Shown: positions 1 through 8,684 of the stretch, piece by piece | Numbering within the stretch: position 1 is the stretch's first letter | Layout: each line of letters starts with the position of its first letter | NCBI RefSeq assembly: GCF_023100725.1 | Contig: NZ_CP095501.1 | Span: 558,001 to 622,000 of the forward strand | Length of the DNA: 64,000 nucleotides | Direction: 5' to 3' | Origin: Arthrobacter antioxidans | GTDB lineage: Bacteria; Actinomycetota; Actinomycetes; Actinomycetales; Micrococcaceae | Notes under the pieces: model-generated | Told to the model about the DNA's origin: nothing | Database searches by the model: none | What the model saw: the letters and a program-made list of their open reading frames with translations, nothing else | Position numbers and translations under genes: made by a program

Positions 1-357
1 CAGAAGCTGTTCGACCGCACCGGTGGCGTGCACGCCGCCGGTCTCTTCTCCGCGGAGGGGGAGCTCCTGTGCCTCCGGGAGGACGTGGGGCGCCACAACG
101 CCGTCGACAAGGTGGTGGGGTGGGCGCTGCGCGAGGGCATGCTGCCGTTGCGCGGGATGATCCTGCAGGTCTCCGGACGGGCGTCCTTCGAACTCGTGCA
201 GAAGGCGCAGCTCGCGGGCATCCCGGTGCTCGCGGCCGTGAGTGCGCCGTCGTCGCTGGCGGCGGACCTCGCGGACGACGCCGGGCTGACGCTCGTGGGC
301 TTCAGCCGCGGCACCACGCTGAACTGCTACTCGCACCCGGACCGCATCGCGGCCTGA
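1..357 (+). CDS. fdhD: FdhD sulfurtransferase, C-terminal part (5' truncated by window edge)
   Basis: C-terminal 118 residues of the formate dehydrogenase accessory protein FdhD. In the family FdhD passes sulfur from a cysteine desulfurase to the molybdenum cofactor of formate dehydrogenase in the cytoplasm. The visible part has the typical '[15 protein letters not shown]' stretch, the '[12 protein letters not shown]' motif and the '[12 protein letters not shown]' C-terminus. The reading frame is open from base 1, so the gene begins upstream; the CxxC catalytic loop would lie outside the window. Its formate dehydrogenase partner is not seen here. The stop is followed by repetitive GC-rich sequence and a hairpin facing the converging ABC operon. 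Confidence 0.93.
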   Translation, partial: QKLFDRTGGVHAAGLFSAEGELLCLREDVGRHNAVDKVVGWALREGMLPLRGMILQVSGRASFELVQKAQLAGIPVLAAVSAPSSLAADLADDAGLTLVGFSRGTTLNCYSHPDRIAA

Positions 358-420
358 CCGGCCTGGCTGATTGGCCTGACCGGGCTGCCTGCCTGAGCGG
401 CCGGGCTGCCTGAGCGGCCT

Positions 421-442
421 GCCGGGCAGCAGTCTGCCCGGC
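421..442. terminator. Hairpin between convergent fdhD and ABC importer operon
   Basis: Perfect 8-bp stem GCCGGGCA/TGCCCGGC with a 6-nt loop, lying between the stop of fdhD and the stop of the converging ATPase gene. There is no clear T-tract, as is common for hairpin terminators in high-GC actinobacteria. The 60 bases before it are degenerate repeats of GGCCTGACC/GGGCTGCCTG. Confidence 0.5.
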
Positions 443-448
443 TCCCTC

Positions 449-1240
449 CTAGAAGGGGTTGAGCAGCCGCTGCACGAAGCGGCGCGTGCGTTCCTCGCGG
501 GGATGGCGCAGCACCTGGTCGGGGTGGCCGTGCTCCACGACGACCCCGCCGTCCATGAAGACGACCTCGTCCGCGACCTCGCGCGCGAACGCCAGTTCAT
601 GGGTCACGATCACCATGGTCCACTTCTCCTCCGCGAGCTCCTTGATGACGGTGAGTACCTCGCCGACCAGTTCCGGGTCCAGGGCCGACGTCGGCTCGTC
701 GAACAGGAGCAGGTCCGGCTGCAGTGCCAGGGCCCGGACGATCCCGACGCGCTGCTGCTGCCCACCGGACAGGTTGAACGGGTGGTCGTCCCGTTTCTCC
801 GCGAGCCCCACGCGCGCGAGCAGCCGCTCCGCGTCCGCGACCGCCTCCTTCCGCGGCCGCTTCTGCACCTGCACGGGGCCCTCGATGATGTTCTCCAGCA
901 CCGTCATGTGCGGGAACAGGTTGTAGTTCTGGAAGACCATGGCGCTGCGGTCGCGCAGCGACAGGGCCTCCTTCTTCGGGACCTTCGTGCCGAAGTCCAC
1001 CGACGGACCGCCGCGGAAGGCGACCGTCCCGGCGTCGGGCGTCTCCAGCCCGTTGAGGCAGCGCAGCACGGTGGTCTTGCCGGACCCGGAGGGACCCACG
1101 AGGGCCACGACCTGCCCGCTGGAGATCTGCAGGTCGATCGAGGAGAGCACCCGGTTGGTCCCGAAGGACTTCTGCAGGTCCGTGACCTGCAGCAGGGGGC
1201 CCTTCAGGCCGGGCGGACGCAGGGGATCAGCGGGCGACAT
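449..1240 (-). CDS. Polar amino acid ABC transporter, ATP-binding protein
   Basis: Cytoplasmic ATPase of a polar amino acid importer (GlnQ/HisP/TcyC family), about 263 residues as usual for the family. It shows the Walker A motif GPSGSGKTT, the signature LSGGQQQR and the Walker B/D-loop DEPTSALDPE. I chose ATG at 1240 (MSPADPLRPPG), which overlaps the permease gene by 14 bases. An upstream in-frame ATG at 1276 would give 12 extra residues inside the permease and is less likely. It is the last gene of a three-gene operon whose order is binding protein, permease, ATPase. Confidence 0.93.
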   Translation of the reverse strand: MSPADPLRPPGLKGPLLQVTDLQKSFGTNRVLSSIDLQISSGQVVALVGPSGSGKTTVLRCLNGLETPDAGTVAFRGGPSVDFGTKVPKKEALSLRDRSAMVFQNYNLFPHMTVLENIIEGPVQVQKRPRKEAVADAERLLARVGLAEKRDDHPFNLSGGQQQRVGIVRALALQPDLLLFDEPTSALDPELVGEVLTVIKELAEEKWTMVIVTHELAFAREVADEVVFMDGGVVVEHGHPDQVLRHPREERTRRFVQRLLNPF

Positions 1241-1886
1241 AACGATCCAATCGTTTCTCGAGGACGGTCTGGCCACTGGACAGGACGAGGCAGAACACCC
1301 AGTAGATCGCGGCGGCCTCGAGGTAGACCAGCATGAACTGCTGGGAGAACGCGGCGATCTGCTCCGCCTCGCGGAACAGTTCCGTCACGAGGATCAGCGA
1401 CGCCAGCGAGGTGTCCTTGACGAGGCTGATGAACGTGTTGGACAGCGGCGGCACGGAGACGCGTGCAGCCTGCGGCAGGATGACCCGGCGCAGGGTCAGC
1501 GTGCGGGACATCCCGATGGTGTGGCCCGCCTCCCACTGGCCCTTGGGCACGGAGAGGATCGCGGCGCGCAGGATCTCCGCGGCGTAGCCCGCGACGTTGA
1601 GGGAGAACGCGATGATCGCGCTCGGCCACGGGTCGAGGGTCAGGCCGATCGAGGGCATCCCGTAGAAGATCACGAACAGCTGCACCAGCAGGGGGGTGCC
1701 CCGGATGACCGACACATAGAAGCGGGCGATCCCGGACAGGACGGGCTGGCCGCTGATACGCATGAGCGCGATGACCAGGGCGAGGGCGAGCCCTATCGCG
1801 AAGGACGCGAGCGAGAGCGGGATGGTCCCCGTCAGGCCGCCGGAGAGCATGGGCCAGAAGGAGGTGCGCAGCAGCTCCCAGTCCAT
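1227..1886 (-). CDS. Polar amino acid ABC transporter, permease
   Basis: Membrane subunit of the importer, 219 residues, HisM/GlnP family. It has an N-terminal hydrophobic segment around residues 20-45 and the cytoplasmic coupling region with the EAA-like stretch 'GQWEAGHTIGMSRTLTLRRVILPQAARVSVPPL', here cited by its ends only: it runs from about residue 135 to 165. One permease gene is present, so the transporter probably works as a homodimer. It lies 53 bases downstream of the binding protein gene and overlaps the ATPase gene. Confidence 0.92.
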   Translation of the reverse strand: MDWELLRTSFWPMLSGGLTGTIPLSLASFAIGLALALVIALMRISGQPVLSGIARFYVSVIRGTPLLVQLFVIFYGMPSIGLTLDPWPSAIIAFSLNVAGYAAEILRAAILSVPKGQWEAGHTIGMSRTLTLRRVILPQAARVSVPPLSNTFISLVKDTSLASLILVTELFREAEQIAAFSQQFMLVYLEAAAIYWVFCLVLSSGQTVLEKRLDRYVAR

Positions 1887-1939
1887 CGGTCAGCGCTCCG
1901 GGCGGGTGCGGCCCGCCGCCGGAGACCGTGGTGCCGGCG

Positions 1940-2758
1940 TCACTGGCTGACGTCGGAGCCGAAGTACTTCCCGGAGATCTCCGCGAGCGTCCCGTCCGCC
2001 CGCAGCTCGTCGAGCGCCGTGTCGATGGCCTCCACCAGGTCGGTGCTGCCCTTGCGGACGGCGACGGCGCTCTGGGAGGACTCCTCGGTGGTGGCCGCGA
2101 TCTTGATGCCGTCGTTCCCGGTGGTGTTCTGGTAGTCGAGGTAGGTCAGTTCGTCGTTGATCGTCGCATCGACGCGGCCCTGCTCGAGGAGGGTCACGGA
2201 CTGCGCCCAGCCCTCGACGGGCTCCACGTTCGCGCCGCTCTCGGTGGCGAGTTCGTTCCAGTTGCTCGTCAGCGACTGTGCCGTCGTCTTGCCCTCAAGG
2301 TCCTCGAAGGAGGAGATCTCGTTGTTGTCGGCGCTCGTGACGATCACCCCGGAGCTGACCGTGTACGGCGCGGAGAAGTCGTAGGTCTCCTTGCGCTCGT
2401 CCGTGATGGAGACCTGGTTCGCGATGACGTCGAACCGGCCCGCCTCGAGGCCCGCGAAGATCGCGTCCCACTGCGTCTCCTCGAATTCGGCCTCGACGCC
2501 CATCTTCTCGGCGACGGCGGTGATGACCTCGACGTCGTAGCCGGTGAGCTCCCCGCTGCCGTCCTCGTGGTAGCTGAAGGGCCTGTAGGTGCCCTCGGTG
2601 CCCACGGTCAGCACGCCGGACTCCTGGATCTCCTGGAGGGAGGTGGCCTGGCCCGATCCGGAGGAACCGCCGTCACCGGCCGGGCCCGACGACGAGCAGC
2701 CGGCGAGGGCCAGCGTGAGGGCTGCAGCGGTACCGAGGATGGACAGGCGGTGATTCAT
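1940..2758 (-). CDS. Amino acid ABC transporter, lipid-anchored binding protein (possibly cystine)
   Basis: Extracellular solute-binding protein family 3, 272 residues from ATG 2758 (MNHRLSILG). An earlier in-frame ATG at 2791 would put 11 residues before the signal peptide. The N-terminus is a lipoprotein signal peptide ending in the lipobox LALAGC, so the mature protein is anchored to the membrane by a lipidated cysteine. Family signatures include 'YRPFSYHEDG' and 'LTGYDVEVITAVAEKMG'. The segment 'GKTTAQSLTSNWNELA' and 'RVDATINDELTYLDY' remind me of cystine-binding proteins of the TcyA type. I infer cystine as the likely substrate, but a general polar amino acid role is equally compatible. 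Confidence 0.85.
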   Translation of the reverse strand: MNHRLSILGTAAALTLALAGCSSSGPAGDGGSSGSGQATSLQEIQESGVLTVGTEGTYRPFSYHEDGSGELTGYDVEVITAVAEKMGVEAEFEETQWDAIFAGLEAGRFDVIANQVSITDERKETYDFSAPYTVSSGVIVTSADNNEISSFEDLEGKTTAQSLTSNWNELATESGANVEPVEGWAQSVTLLEQGRVDATINDELTYLDYQNTTGNDGIKIAATTEESSQSAVAVRKGSTDLVEAIDTALDELRADGTLAEISGKYFGSDVSQ

Positions 2759-2984
2759 GGGATGCTTCCTTGGGGTGTGGGGGACAGGCACGGCGGGCGC
2801 CGGAAATAGAAGGGCTCCTGAACCGCTTGAACCCTAGGTGCATCCGCTTCGCCCGCTCGCGGCCGGAGTCGGAACACTACTGGGGTGAACACCGGGACGA
2901 CCACTTATTGTTCCGGAGCATGACGGCGGGGTCCGGAACACCTGCGAACTCGAGCCGGAACCGGCATCCACGGAAGGAACAGCC

Positions 2985-4892
2985 ATGAGCATGGAAGGCG
3001 CGGCGTGGAGCTCGCTGTACAAGATCTCGACGGCGAAGGACAACAAGCACGGCTTTTCCCGGGAGTCGGTGCGCCGGATCCTGACCTTCGCCGTGCCCTA
3101 TCGCCGGAAGCTGGTGCTCTTCATCCTGCTGTCCGTGGCCGGGGCGTTCCTGGCCGTCGCGACCCCGGTCCTGGCCGGGCAGGTGGTCGACGTCATCGTC
3201 GCCGGCGGTGAGGTGCGGACGATCGTATGGCTCGCGTCCATCATCGCGCTGGTCGCCGTCGTGGACGCCGGGGTGTCCCTGCTCACCCGCTGGTACTCGT
3301 CGCGCATCGGCGAGGGGGTCATCCTGGACCTCCGCACCGCCGTGTTCAACCACGTGCAGAAGATGCCCATCGCCTTCTTCACCAGGACGCGGACCGGTGC
3401 CCTGGTCAGCCGCCTCAACAACGACGTCATCGGCGCGCAGCAGGCGTTCAGCGGCACGCTCTCCGGTGTGGTCACGAACCTCGTGGCGCTGGTCCTCACC
3501 CTCGCCGTCATGCTGAGCACCTCCTGGCTCGTGACCGTGCTCGCCGTCCTCATGCTGCCCATCTTCCTGGTCCCCGCCCGCCGCATGGGCAGCCGCCTCG
3601 CCGCGCTCCGCCGCGAAGCAGCGGACCACAACTCGGCCATGAGCACCCAGATGACGGAGCGCTTCTCGGCGCCCGGCGCCACGCTGGTCAAGCTCTTCGG
3701 CCGGCCGGACGAGGAGGCCGAGGAGTTCCGTGTCCGCGCCGCACGCGTGCGGGACATCGGGGTGCGCACCGCGATGCTGCAGTTCGTGTTCTTCACCGCC
3801 CTTATGCTCGTCTCCGCGCTGGCGCTCGCCCTGGTGTACGGACTCGGCGGGACCCTCGCGCTCGCGGGCCAGCTCGACACCGGGGAGGTCGTCACGCTGG
3901 CCCTCCTCCTCACGCGCCTGTACGCACCGCTGACCAGCCTCGCCAACGCGCGCGTCGAGATCATGAGCGCGATCGTCAGCTTCGAGCGCGTCTTCGAGGT
4001 GCTGGACCTCGAACCGCTGATCAAGGAGAAGCCCGACGCCGCCGCCGTCCCCGCCGGCCCCGTGTCCGTCGAGTTCGACGACGTCCGCTTCGCCTACCCG
4101 TCGGCCGACAAGGTCTCCCTCGCCTCCCTCGAGGAGGTCTCGACGCTGGACACCCGGGGCGGCGAGGAGGTCCTGCACGGGGTGTCCTTCCGCATCGAAC
4201 CCGGCCAGACCGTGGCGCTCGTCGGCACCTCGGGTGCAGGCAAGTCGACGATCGCGCAGCTCCTGTCGCGGCTGTACGACGTCGACAGCGGTGCGGTGCG
4301 CCTCGCGGGCACCGACGTCCGCGACGTCACGTTCGCCTCGATGCGCCACACGCTCGGCATGGTGACCCAGGACGGCCACCTGTTCCACGAGACCATCCTC
4401 TCCAACCTCCGCCTCGCGCGCCCGGAGGCCACGGAGGACGAGGTGTGGGACGCCGTGCGCAGGGCCCGCCTGGAGCCGCTGATCCGGTCCCTGCCCGACC
4501 GGCTCGACACCATGGTGGGCGAGCGCGGGTACCGGCTGTCCGGCGGCGAGCGCCAGCGCATGACCATCGCGCGCCTCCTGCTCGCGCAGCCGCGCGTCGT
4601 GATCCTCGACGAGGCGACGGCCGCACTGGATTCGACGTCGGAGGCCGCCGTGCAGGCAGCCCTGAGCGAGGCACTCGAGGGACGGACCGCCATGGTCATC
4701 GCGCACCGGCTCTCGACGATTCGCAGCGCCGATCTGATCCTCGTGGTCGAGGACGGCTCGATCGTGGAGCGCGGGACGCACGACGAGCTGCTGGCGGTCG
4801 GCGGACGGTACGAGGAGCTGCACCGGACGCAGTTCGCGGTGCAGAAGAACGTGGCCGTGGATGAGGAGCCCGAAGCCCTGAGTGGCGTCTGA
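2985..4892 (+). CDS. ABC exporter, fused membrane and ATP-binding domains
   Basis: A 635-residue half-transporter of the MsbA/multidrug type. Residues about 30-320 form the six-helix exporter domain. The nucleotide-binding domain follows, with Walker A GTSGAGKST, signature LSGGERQR, Walker B VILDEATAALD and the switch histidine in 'VIAHRLST'. The ATG at 2985 is preceded by a good ribosome site (GGAAGGAACAGCC). It is transcribed divergently from the amino acid importer and appears monocistronic; such a half-transporter would need to homodimerise. The substrate cannot be told from the sequence. Confidence 0.9.
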   Translation: MSMEGAAWSSLYKISTAKDNKHGFSRESVRRILTFAVPYRRKLVLFILLSVAGAFLAVATPVLAGQVVDVIVAGGEVRTIVWLASIIALVAVVDAGVSLLTRWYSSRIGEGVILDLRTAVFNHVQKMPIAFFTRTRTGALVSRLNNDVIGAQQAFSGTLSGVVTNLVALVLTLAVMLSTSWLVTVLAVLMLPIFLVPARRMGSRLAALRREAADHNSAMSTQMTERFSAPGATLVKLFGRPDEEAEEFRVRAARVRDIGVRTAMLQFVFFTALMLVSALALALVYGLGGTLALAGQLDTGEVVTLALLLTRLYAPLTSLANARVEIMSAIVSFERVFEVLDLEPLIKEKPDAAAVPAGPVSVEFDDVRFAYPSADKVSLASLEEVSTLDTRGGEEVLHGVSFRIEPGQTVALVGTSGAGKSTIAQLLSRLYDVDSGAVRLAGTDVRDVTFASMRHTLGMVTQDGHLFHETILSNLRLARPEATEDEVWDAVRRARLEPLIRSLPDRLDTMVGERGYRLSGGERQRMTIARLLLAQPRVVILDEATAALDSTSEAAVQAALSEALEGRTAMVIAHRLSTIRSADLILVVEDGSIVERGTHDELLAVGGRYEELHRTQFAVQKNVAVDEEPEALSGV

Positions 4893-4979
4893 GGGGCCCG
4901 CGCGACCGCGACGGACGGACCTCAGCCATTCGGGGTGATCGCCCCGGCGCCGGCGGAGCCCCCCCGCCCGGGGGGCGCC

Positions 4980-4985
4980 TAGACT
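4980..4985 (+). promoter_or_regulatory. -10 element TAGACT, probable leaderless promoter
   Basis: TAGACT lies 5 bases before the ATG at 4991, with no ribosome-binding site in between. Transcription would start at or next to the start codon. A C6/G6 hairpin (4960-4975) just upstream may terminate the preceding ABC gene. Confidence 0.5.
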
Positions 4986-4990
4986 GACCC

Positions 4991-5572
4991 ATGATCATCG
5001 TTCTCGCCGGGATCGACGGGGCGGGCAAGAGCACCGCGGGCCTGCTGCTCGCGGAGCGGCTGCGGGCAGCCGCCCGGCCTGCGATCTTCACCATGAACAG
5101 GTCGGGCCGCCGCAGCATCACCGGCTGGTGCGACCGCCGGGGTGTCCATCCGCCGGTGGCCCTGCTGGATGCCGTGGAGACATCGATCCGCTGCGTCAAT
5201 GTCCTGGTCTCCCACGCCCGGGCCGGCCCCCGCGCGGGCGTCGTGGTCATGGACCGCTACCTCTACTGCCAGCTCGCGCTCCGGCACCTCCGCGGACTGC
5301 CGGTGGGCAGGCTGCTGCCCTTCCTCCTGGCGGTCCTGCCCACCCCGGGCCTGGTGGTCTACTTCGACGTCCCCGCGGATCTCGCGCACGCCCGGATCAC
5401 CCGCCGGGCCGTGGACATCGAGACCCTCGAGCATCTGGCCGGTCTCGACGCGGCCTACCGGCAGCTGAGCGTCTTCCCGACCTTCCTCGTCCTCGACGCG
5501 AGCCGCACTCCCGAGCAGCTCGTCGGGGACATCCTGCAGGAGCTCGGGGTGTCCGGGGTGGCGCTCCGGTGA
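4991..5572 (+). CDS. dTMP kinase-like P-loop nucleotide kinase
   Basis: A 193-residue protein with the Walker A motif GIDGAGKST at residues 7-15, the 'MDRYLY' DRY-type substrate motif near residue 83 and 'VYFDVPADLAHARI' (thymidylate-kinase core strand). The family transfers phosphate from ATP to dTMP. The Arg-rich lid common in TmpK enzymes is poor here and there is no LID motif of the E. coli type. It may therefore be a paralogue acting on another nucleotide or nucleoside rather than the essential Tmk. It stands alone, with an apparently leaderless start. Confidence 0.75.
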   Translation: MIIVLAGIDGAGKSTAGLLLAERLRAAARPAIFTMNRSGRRSITGWCDRRGVHPPVALLDAVETSIRCVNVLVSHARAGPRAGVVVMDRYLYCQLALRHLRGLPVGRLLPFLLAVLPTPGLVVYFDVPADLAHARITRRAVDIETLEHLAGLDAAYRQLSVFPTFLVLDASRTPEQLVGDILQELGVSGVALR

Positions 5573-5614
5573 CGCTCCTCTCGCAGGGGCTGCAGGTGCG
5601 GGCAGGGCGTCCGG

Positions 5615-6049
5615 TCAGGACACGCGCCGGCCCGTCAGCGGCCCACGATCCCCGAGCAGCCGGGGGACGACGTAGTCGGTCAGCAGGGGAGCCAGGTCCG
5701 GGCGTCCTGCCGCGTCCCCGAGGTCGAGCCAGGCGAGCTCCTCGATCTCCGCCGCCGGGAGCGGCTCGGCAGTGAGGGGGCAGAGGAAGACGGTGGCCAC
5801 CAGCAGGGCCGCCTCGTTCGCGGCCGGCCCTTCCCAGGTCCCGAGCAGGCGGAGGTCGCCGGGCAGGACACTCAGGCCCAGTTCCTCGGACAGCTCGCGT
5901 GCGCCGGTCTCCGACGGCGTCTCGCCCGGTTCCGGCTTGCCGCCGGGCTGCATGAACACGGTGGTCCCGCGCTTCCGGACGAGCAGGAGGCGGCCGTCGT
6001 CGTCGAGCAGGCACAGGGCCGTCACGGTGATCGTCGGGGCCTCAGCCAC
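5615..6049 (-). CDS. NUDIX hydrolase
   Basis: A 144-residue NUDIX protein. The nudix box is complete (GX5EX7REUXEEXGU): G of 'GKPEPGE', then 'RELSEELGL' around residues 36-58. Family members hydrolyse nucleoside diphosphates linked to another group, often oxidised nucleotides, using Mg2+ or Mn2+; the 'FMQPGGKPEPGE' context resembles MutT-like housecleaning enzymes. I place the start at GTG 6049 because an AAGGAGG ribosome site lies 7 bases upstream; an upstream in-frame ATG at 6097 lacks one. It converges on the kinase gene with a 42-base gap. Confidence 0.85.
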   Translation of the reverse strand: MAEAPTITVTALCLLDDDGRLLLVRKRGTTVFMQPGGKPEPGETPSETGARELSEELGLSVLPGDLRLLGTWEGPAANEAALLVATVFLCPLTAEPLPAAEIEELAWLDLGDAAGRPDLAPLLTDYVVPRLLGDRGPLTGRRVS

Positions 6050-6129
6050 GCCATGACCTCCTTCTTCCCCGCTCGGAGCGGCGCGGTGGACGGGCACGGC
6101 GTCCCGTCCACCGCGCCCGTGCCCCGCTG

Positions 6130-6206
6130 TGGTGCCCCTGGCCGGAATCGAACCGACGACCTTCCCTTTAGGAGAGGGACGCTCTATCCTACTGAGCTAC
6201 AGAGGC
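6130..6206 (-). tRNA. tRNA-Arg (anticodon CCT, decodes AGG)
   Basis: A full cloverleaf can be written. The acceptor stem GCCTCTG pairs with CAGGGGC (one G-U), the D arm is GCTC...GAGC, the anticodon stem TCCCT/AGGGA encloses the loop CTCCTAA, and the T arm GTCGG/CCGGC encloses TTCGATT. The 3' CCA is encoded in the DNA (6130-6132). AGG is a rare codon in such GC-rich genomes. Confidence 0.95.
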
Positions 6207-6243
6207 GCGGATCGGCTGGTACGCCCGATCCGGCGGTCCCAGC

Positions 6244-6873
6244 TTACCTGCTCTTCGGCCCGGGTCCTGCGCCCCTGCCGCCCGCCGCGCGGAGTGTCCG
6301 CGGCAGGAACACGGAGGCGGCACCGGCCGCGAGGCTCAGCGCGAGCAGCACCCAGCGCAGCACCGTCAGCGTCGAGGCCAGCACCACGGCCCCGGCACCG
6401 GGCGCCGCGTCGGCGAGCACCGCGTCGATCGCGATGTTCTCCCAGAGGTCGACGACGACGAACAGGATCACGGGGGACCACAGCAGCCAGCGCAGCCAGC
6501 GGCGTCCGGCGTTGAGCTGGACCAGCAGGAGCCAGGTGAACGCGAAGATCAGCGGGAACAGGGTGCCGGCCGTCCGATGGAGGTAGCTCAGCTGGCCGCG
6601 GGCGTCGTCGTCCATCGCGTCGCGAAGCCGATCCACATAGCCCGCGTCGTAGCCGCCGATCATCATGTCGGGCATCGCGAGACCCCCCGAGAGCTGCGTC
6701 ATCTGCCCGAGCGTGAGCAGGTGGAAGTACCAGAAGAGGAAGAGGGACGCGACGGCGGCCGCGATGAGGACCAGGCTGCCGTTGGAGCGTTGCCGGTCCA
6801 CCGGGGGCGCCTCCGGCGCGGCAGAGGCGCCGGTGGAATGCTTGCGTGCGATCTGAGCCCTGGTTCGTGCCAT
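6244..6873 (-). CDS. Hypothetical membrane protein
   Basis: A 209-residue protein of unknown function. I take ATG 6873 (MARTRAQIARKHS) over an upstream ATG at 6942. The N-terminus is basic and cytoplasmic-looking. Four hydrophobic segments follow: 'LVLIAAAVASLFLFWYFHLL', a segment in 'LFPLIFAFTWLLLVQL', 'LLWSPVILFVVVDLWENIAI' and 'LRWVLLALSLAAGAASVFL'. Between helices 1 and 2 is an acidic loop with a 'YLHRTAGTLFP' motif. A CATACT box lies 6 bases before the ATG, so the transcript may be leaderless. Confidence 0.75.
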   Translation of the reverse strand: MARTRAQIARKHSTGASAAPEAPPVDRQRSNGSLVLIAAAVASLFLFWYFHLLTLGQMTQLSGGLAMPDMMIGGYDAGYVDRLRDAMDDDARGQLSYLHRTAGTLFPLIFAFTWLLLVQLNAGRRWLRWLLWSPVILFVVVDLWENIAIDAVLADAAPGAGAVVLASTLTVLRWVLLALSLAAGAASVFLPRTLRAAGGRGAGPGPKSR

Positions 6874-6879
6874 GACAGA

Positions 6880-6885
6880 AGTATG
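6880..6885 (-). promoter_or_regulatory. -10 element CATACT, probable leaderless promoter
   Basis: On the minus strand CATACT ends 6 bases before the ATG at 6873, and no Shine-Dalgarno sequence is seen. The spacing matches other apparent leaderless starts in this window. Confidence 0.4.
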
Positions 6886-6971
6886 GGCGACGATCCGCGT
6901 CCGCAGATCATCCCCGGAACACCACGTGCAGCGCGTTGCCAACCCGTGACTTTTTCCCGCCGGACCGAGCC

Positions 6972-6987
6972 TGTGATTGCGCTCACG
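6972..6987. promoter_or_regulatory. CRP/GlxR-like operator upstream of AGCS symporter
   Basis: TGTGA-N6-TCACG, one mismatch from the CRP/GlxR consensus TGTGA-N6-TCACA. Its centre is about 38 bases before the start point predicted from the TATAAG box at 7005-7010, a position typical of activation by contact with RNA polymerase. This suggests cAMP-dependent control of the symporter. Confidence 0.5.
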
Positions 6988-7035
6988 CGCGAAGAACGCT
7001 TTCCTATAAGGATGTCCTTCACAACAGCGCTACCC

Positions 7036-8577
7036 ATGACCACTGTGACCGAGGAGGTGGGCTGGCTCGCGAGCATCGACGCCGCCATCAACGCGGTGTT
7101 CGAACCCGTCACCGAGGTTTTCTCGACGATCGTGTTCTTCCCCATCACCATCGGTGATGTGAGCTTCCCGTTCGTCGTGCTGTGGCTCATCGCGGCGGGC
7201 GTGATCTTCACGGTGTACTTCGGCTTCATCCAGTTCCGCGGGCTGAAGATCGGGTACGAAGTGGTCCGCGGCCGATACTCGTCGAAGGACGACCCCGGGG
7301 AGGTGCCGCACTTCCAGGCGCTGACGTCGGCGTTGTCGGGGACGGTCGGACTGGGAAACATTGCCGGTGTCGGCGCGGCCATGGCACTCGGTGGCCCCGG
7401 TGCGACCTTCTGGATGGTTCTTGCCGGACTCCTGGGCATGGCGACGAAATTCGCCGAGTGCACGCTCGGCGTCAAGTACCGCGAGGTGCATGAGGACGGG
7501 TCGATCAGCGGTGGTCCGTTCAAGTACCTGCCCATCGCGTTCAAGAGGTTCGGAAGTATCCCGGCGAAGATCCTGACCGGCATCTTCGCGGTGGCCATCC
7601 TGATCTTCGGCGTGGCCGGCGGCAACATGTTCCAGGCGAACCAGACCTTCGCCCAGGTCCAGAACGTCACGGGCGGCGCCGACGGACTCCTCGGCAGCCC
7701 CGGAGCCGCGCTCATCTTCGGCCTCGTGCTCGCAGGCCTCGTCGCCGTGGTGATCCTCGGCGGCATCAAGTCCATCGGAGCCACCACCAGCCGGCTCGTG
7801 CCGGCTATGGGGATCGTCTACGTGGTGTCCTGCCTCCTCGTCATCCTGGTGAACTTCACTCAGATCCCGGCCGCAATCGCGTCGATCTTCGCAGGCGCGT
7901 TCAATCCCCAGGGAATCGCCGGCGGTATCCTCGGCGTCATGATCGTCGGGTTCACCCGTGCAGCGTTCTCCAACGAGGCAGGGCTCGGCTCCGCCGCGAT
8001 CGCGCACTCGGCAGTGAAGACCCGCCGCCCGGTCAGCGAGGGCTTCGTCGCACTCTTCGAACCGCTCGTCGACACGGTGCTCATCTGCACGATGACGGCG
8101 CTGGCGATCATCATCGCGGGCGCACCGAGCCTCCAGGCCGGAATCGATCAGGTGCAGGCTGGCGAAGGAACGCCGGACGGCGTCATCCTCACGTCGGACG
8201 CCTTCGCCACCGTGTTCCCCTGGTTCCCCGTGGTCCTCGCCATCGCGGTGTCGCTCTTCGCCTACTCCACGCTCATCACGTGGTCCTACTACGGGCTCAA
8301 GTCATGGCAGTACCTGTTCGGGCGTGGCAAGACCACGGAGATCATCTACAAGGTCATCTTCCTGTTCTTCACCGTCGCCGGGACCGTGCTGACCTTCAGC
8401 CAGGTCATCGGCTTCGCCGACGCGGCGCTGTTCGTCTGCGGTTTCGTCAACCTCCTCGGCGTGTACTTCCTGCTCCCCGTCATCAAGCGGGAGATGCGTG
8501 CGTACCTCGCGGATCGCAAGAGCGGCAAGCTGGCGATCCTCGGGATCGAGACGGACGAACTGCAGGCCGAGAAGTAA
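7036..8577 (+). CDS. Alanine/glycine:cation symporter (AGCS family)
   Basis: A roughly 513-residue secondary transporter of the sodium:alanine symporter family. The AGCS signature 'SALSGTVGLGNIAGVGAAMALGG' occupies about residues 92-114 and is followed by 'GATFWMVLAGLLGMATKF'; about ten hydrophobic helices are visible. It imports alanine or glycine with Na+ or H+. Two starts are possible. ATG 7012 almost touches the TATAAG box and would lie upstream of the predicted transcript start, so I prefer ATG 7036 (MTTVTEEVG), although neither has a clear ribosome site. It is monocistronic, closed by a strong hairpin. Confidence 0.9.
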   Translation: MTTVTEEVGWLASIDAAINAVFEPVTEVFSTIVFFPITIGDVSFPFVVLWLIAAGVIFTVYFGFIQFRGLKIGYEVVRGRYSSKDDPGEVPHFQALTSALSGTVGLGNIAGVGAAMALGGPGATFWMVLAGLLGMATKFAECTLGVKYREVHEDGSISGGPFKYLPIAFKRFGSIPAKILTGIFAVAILIFGVAGGNMFQANQTFAQVQNVTGGADGLLGSPGAALIFGLVLAGLVAVVILGGIKSIGATTSRLVPAMGIVYVVSCLLVILVNFTQIPAAIASIFAGAFNPQGIAGGILGVMIVGFTRAAFSNEAGLGSAAIAHSAVKTRRPVSEGFVALFEPLVDTVLICTMTALAIIIAGAPSLQAGIDQVQAGEGTPDGVILTSDAFATVFPWFPVVLAIAVSLFAYSTLITWSYYGLKSWQYLFGRGKTTEIIYKVIFLFFTVAGTVLTFSQVIGFADAALFVCGFVNLLGVYFLLPVIKREMRAYLADRKSGKLAILGIETDELQAEK

Positions 8578-8596
8578 TACCTCACCCCTGCGACCC

Positions 8597-8624
8597 TGCC
8601 CCCGCCGGTCCTCCGGCGGGGGCA
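8597..8624 (+). terminator. Terminator of AGCS symporter gene
   Basis: Perfect 12-bp stem, TGCCCCCGCCGG/CCGGCGGGGGCA, with a TCCT loop, 19 bases after the stop codon. Confidence 0.75.
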
Positions 8625-8684
8625 GTCCCGTGCCCGGGACGGTACCCCATGGGTGTCGGGGGCACGGCCTAGACTTGAGGCACC

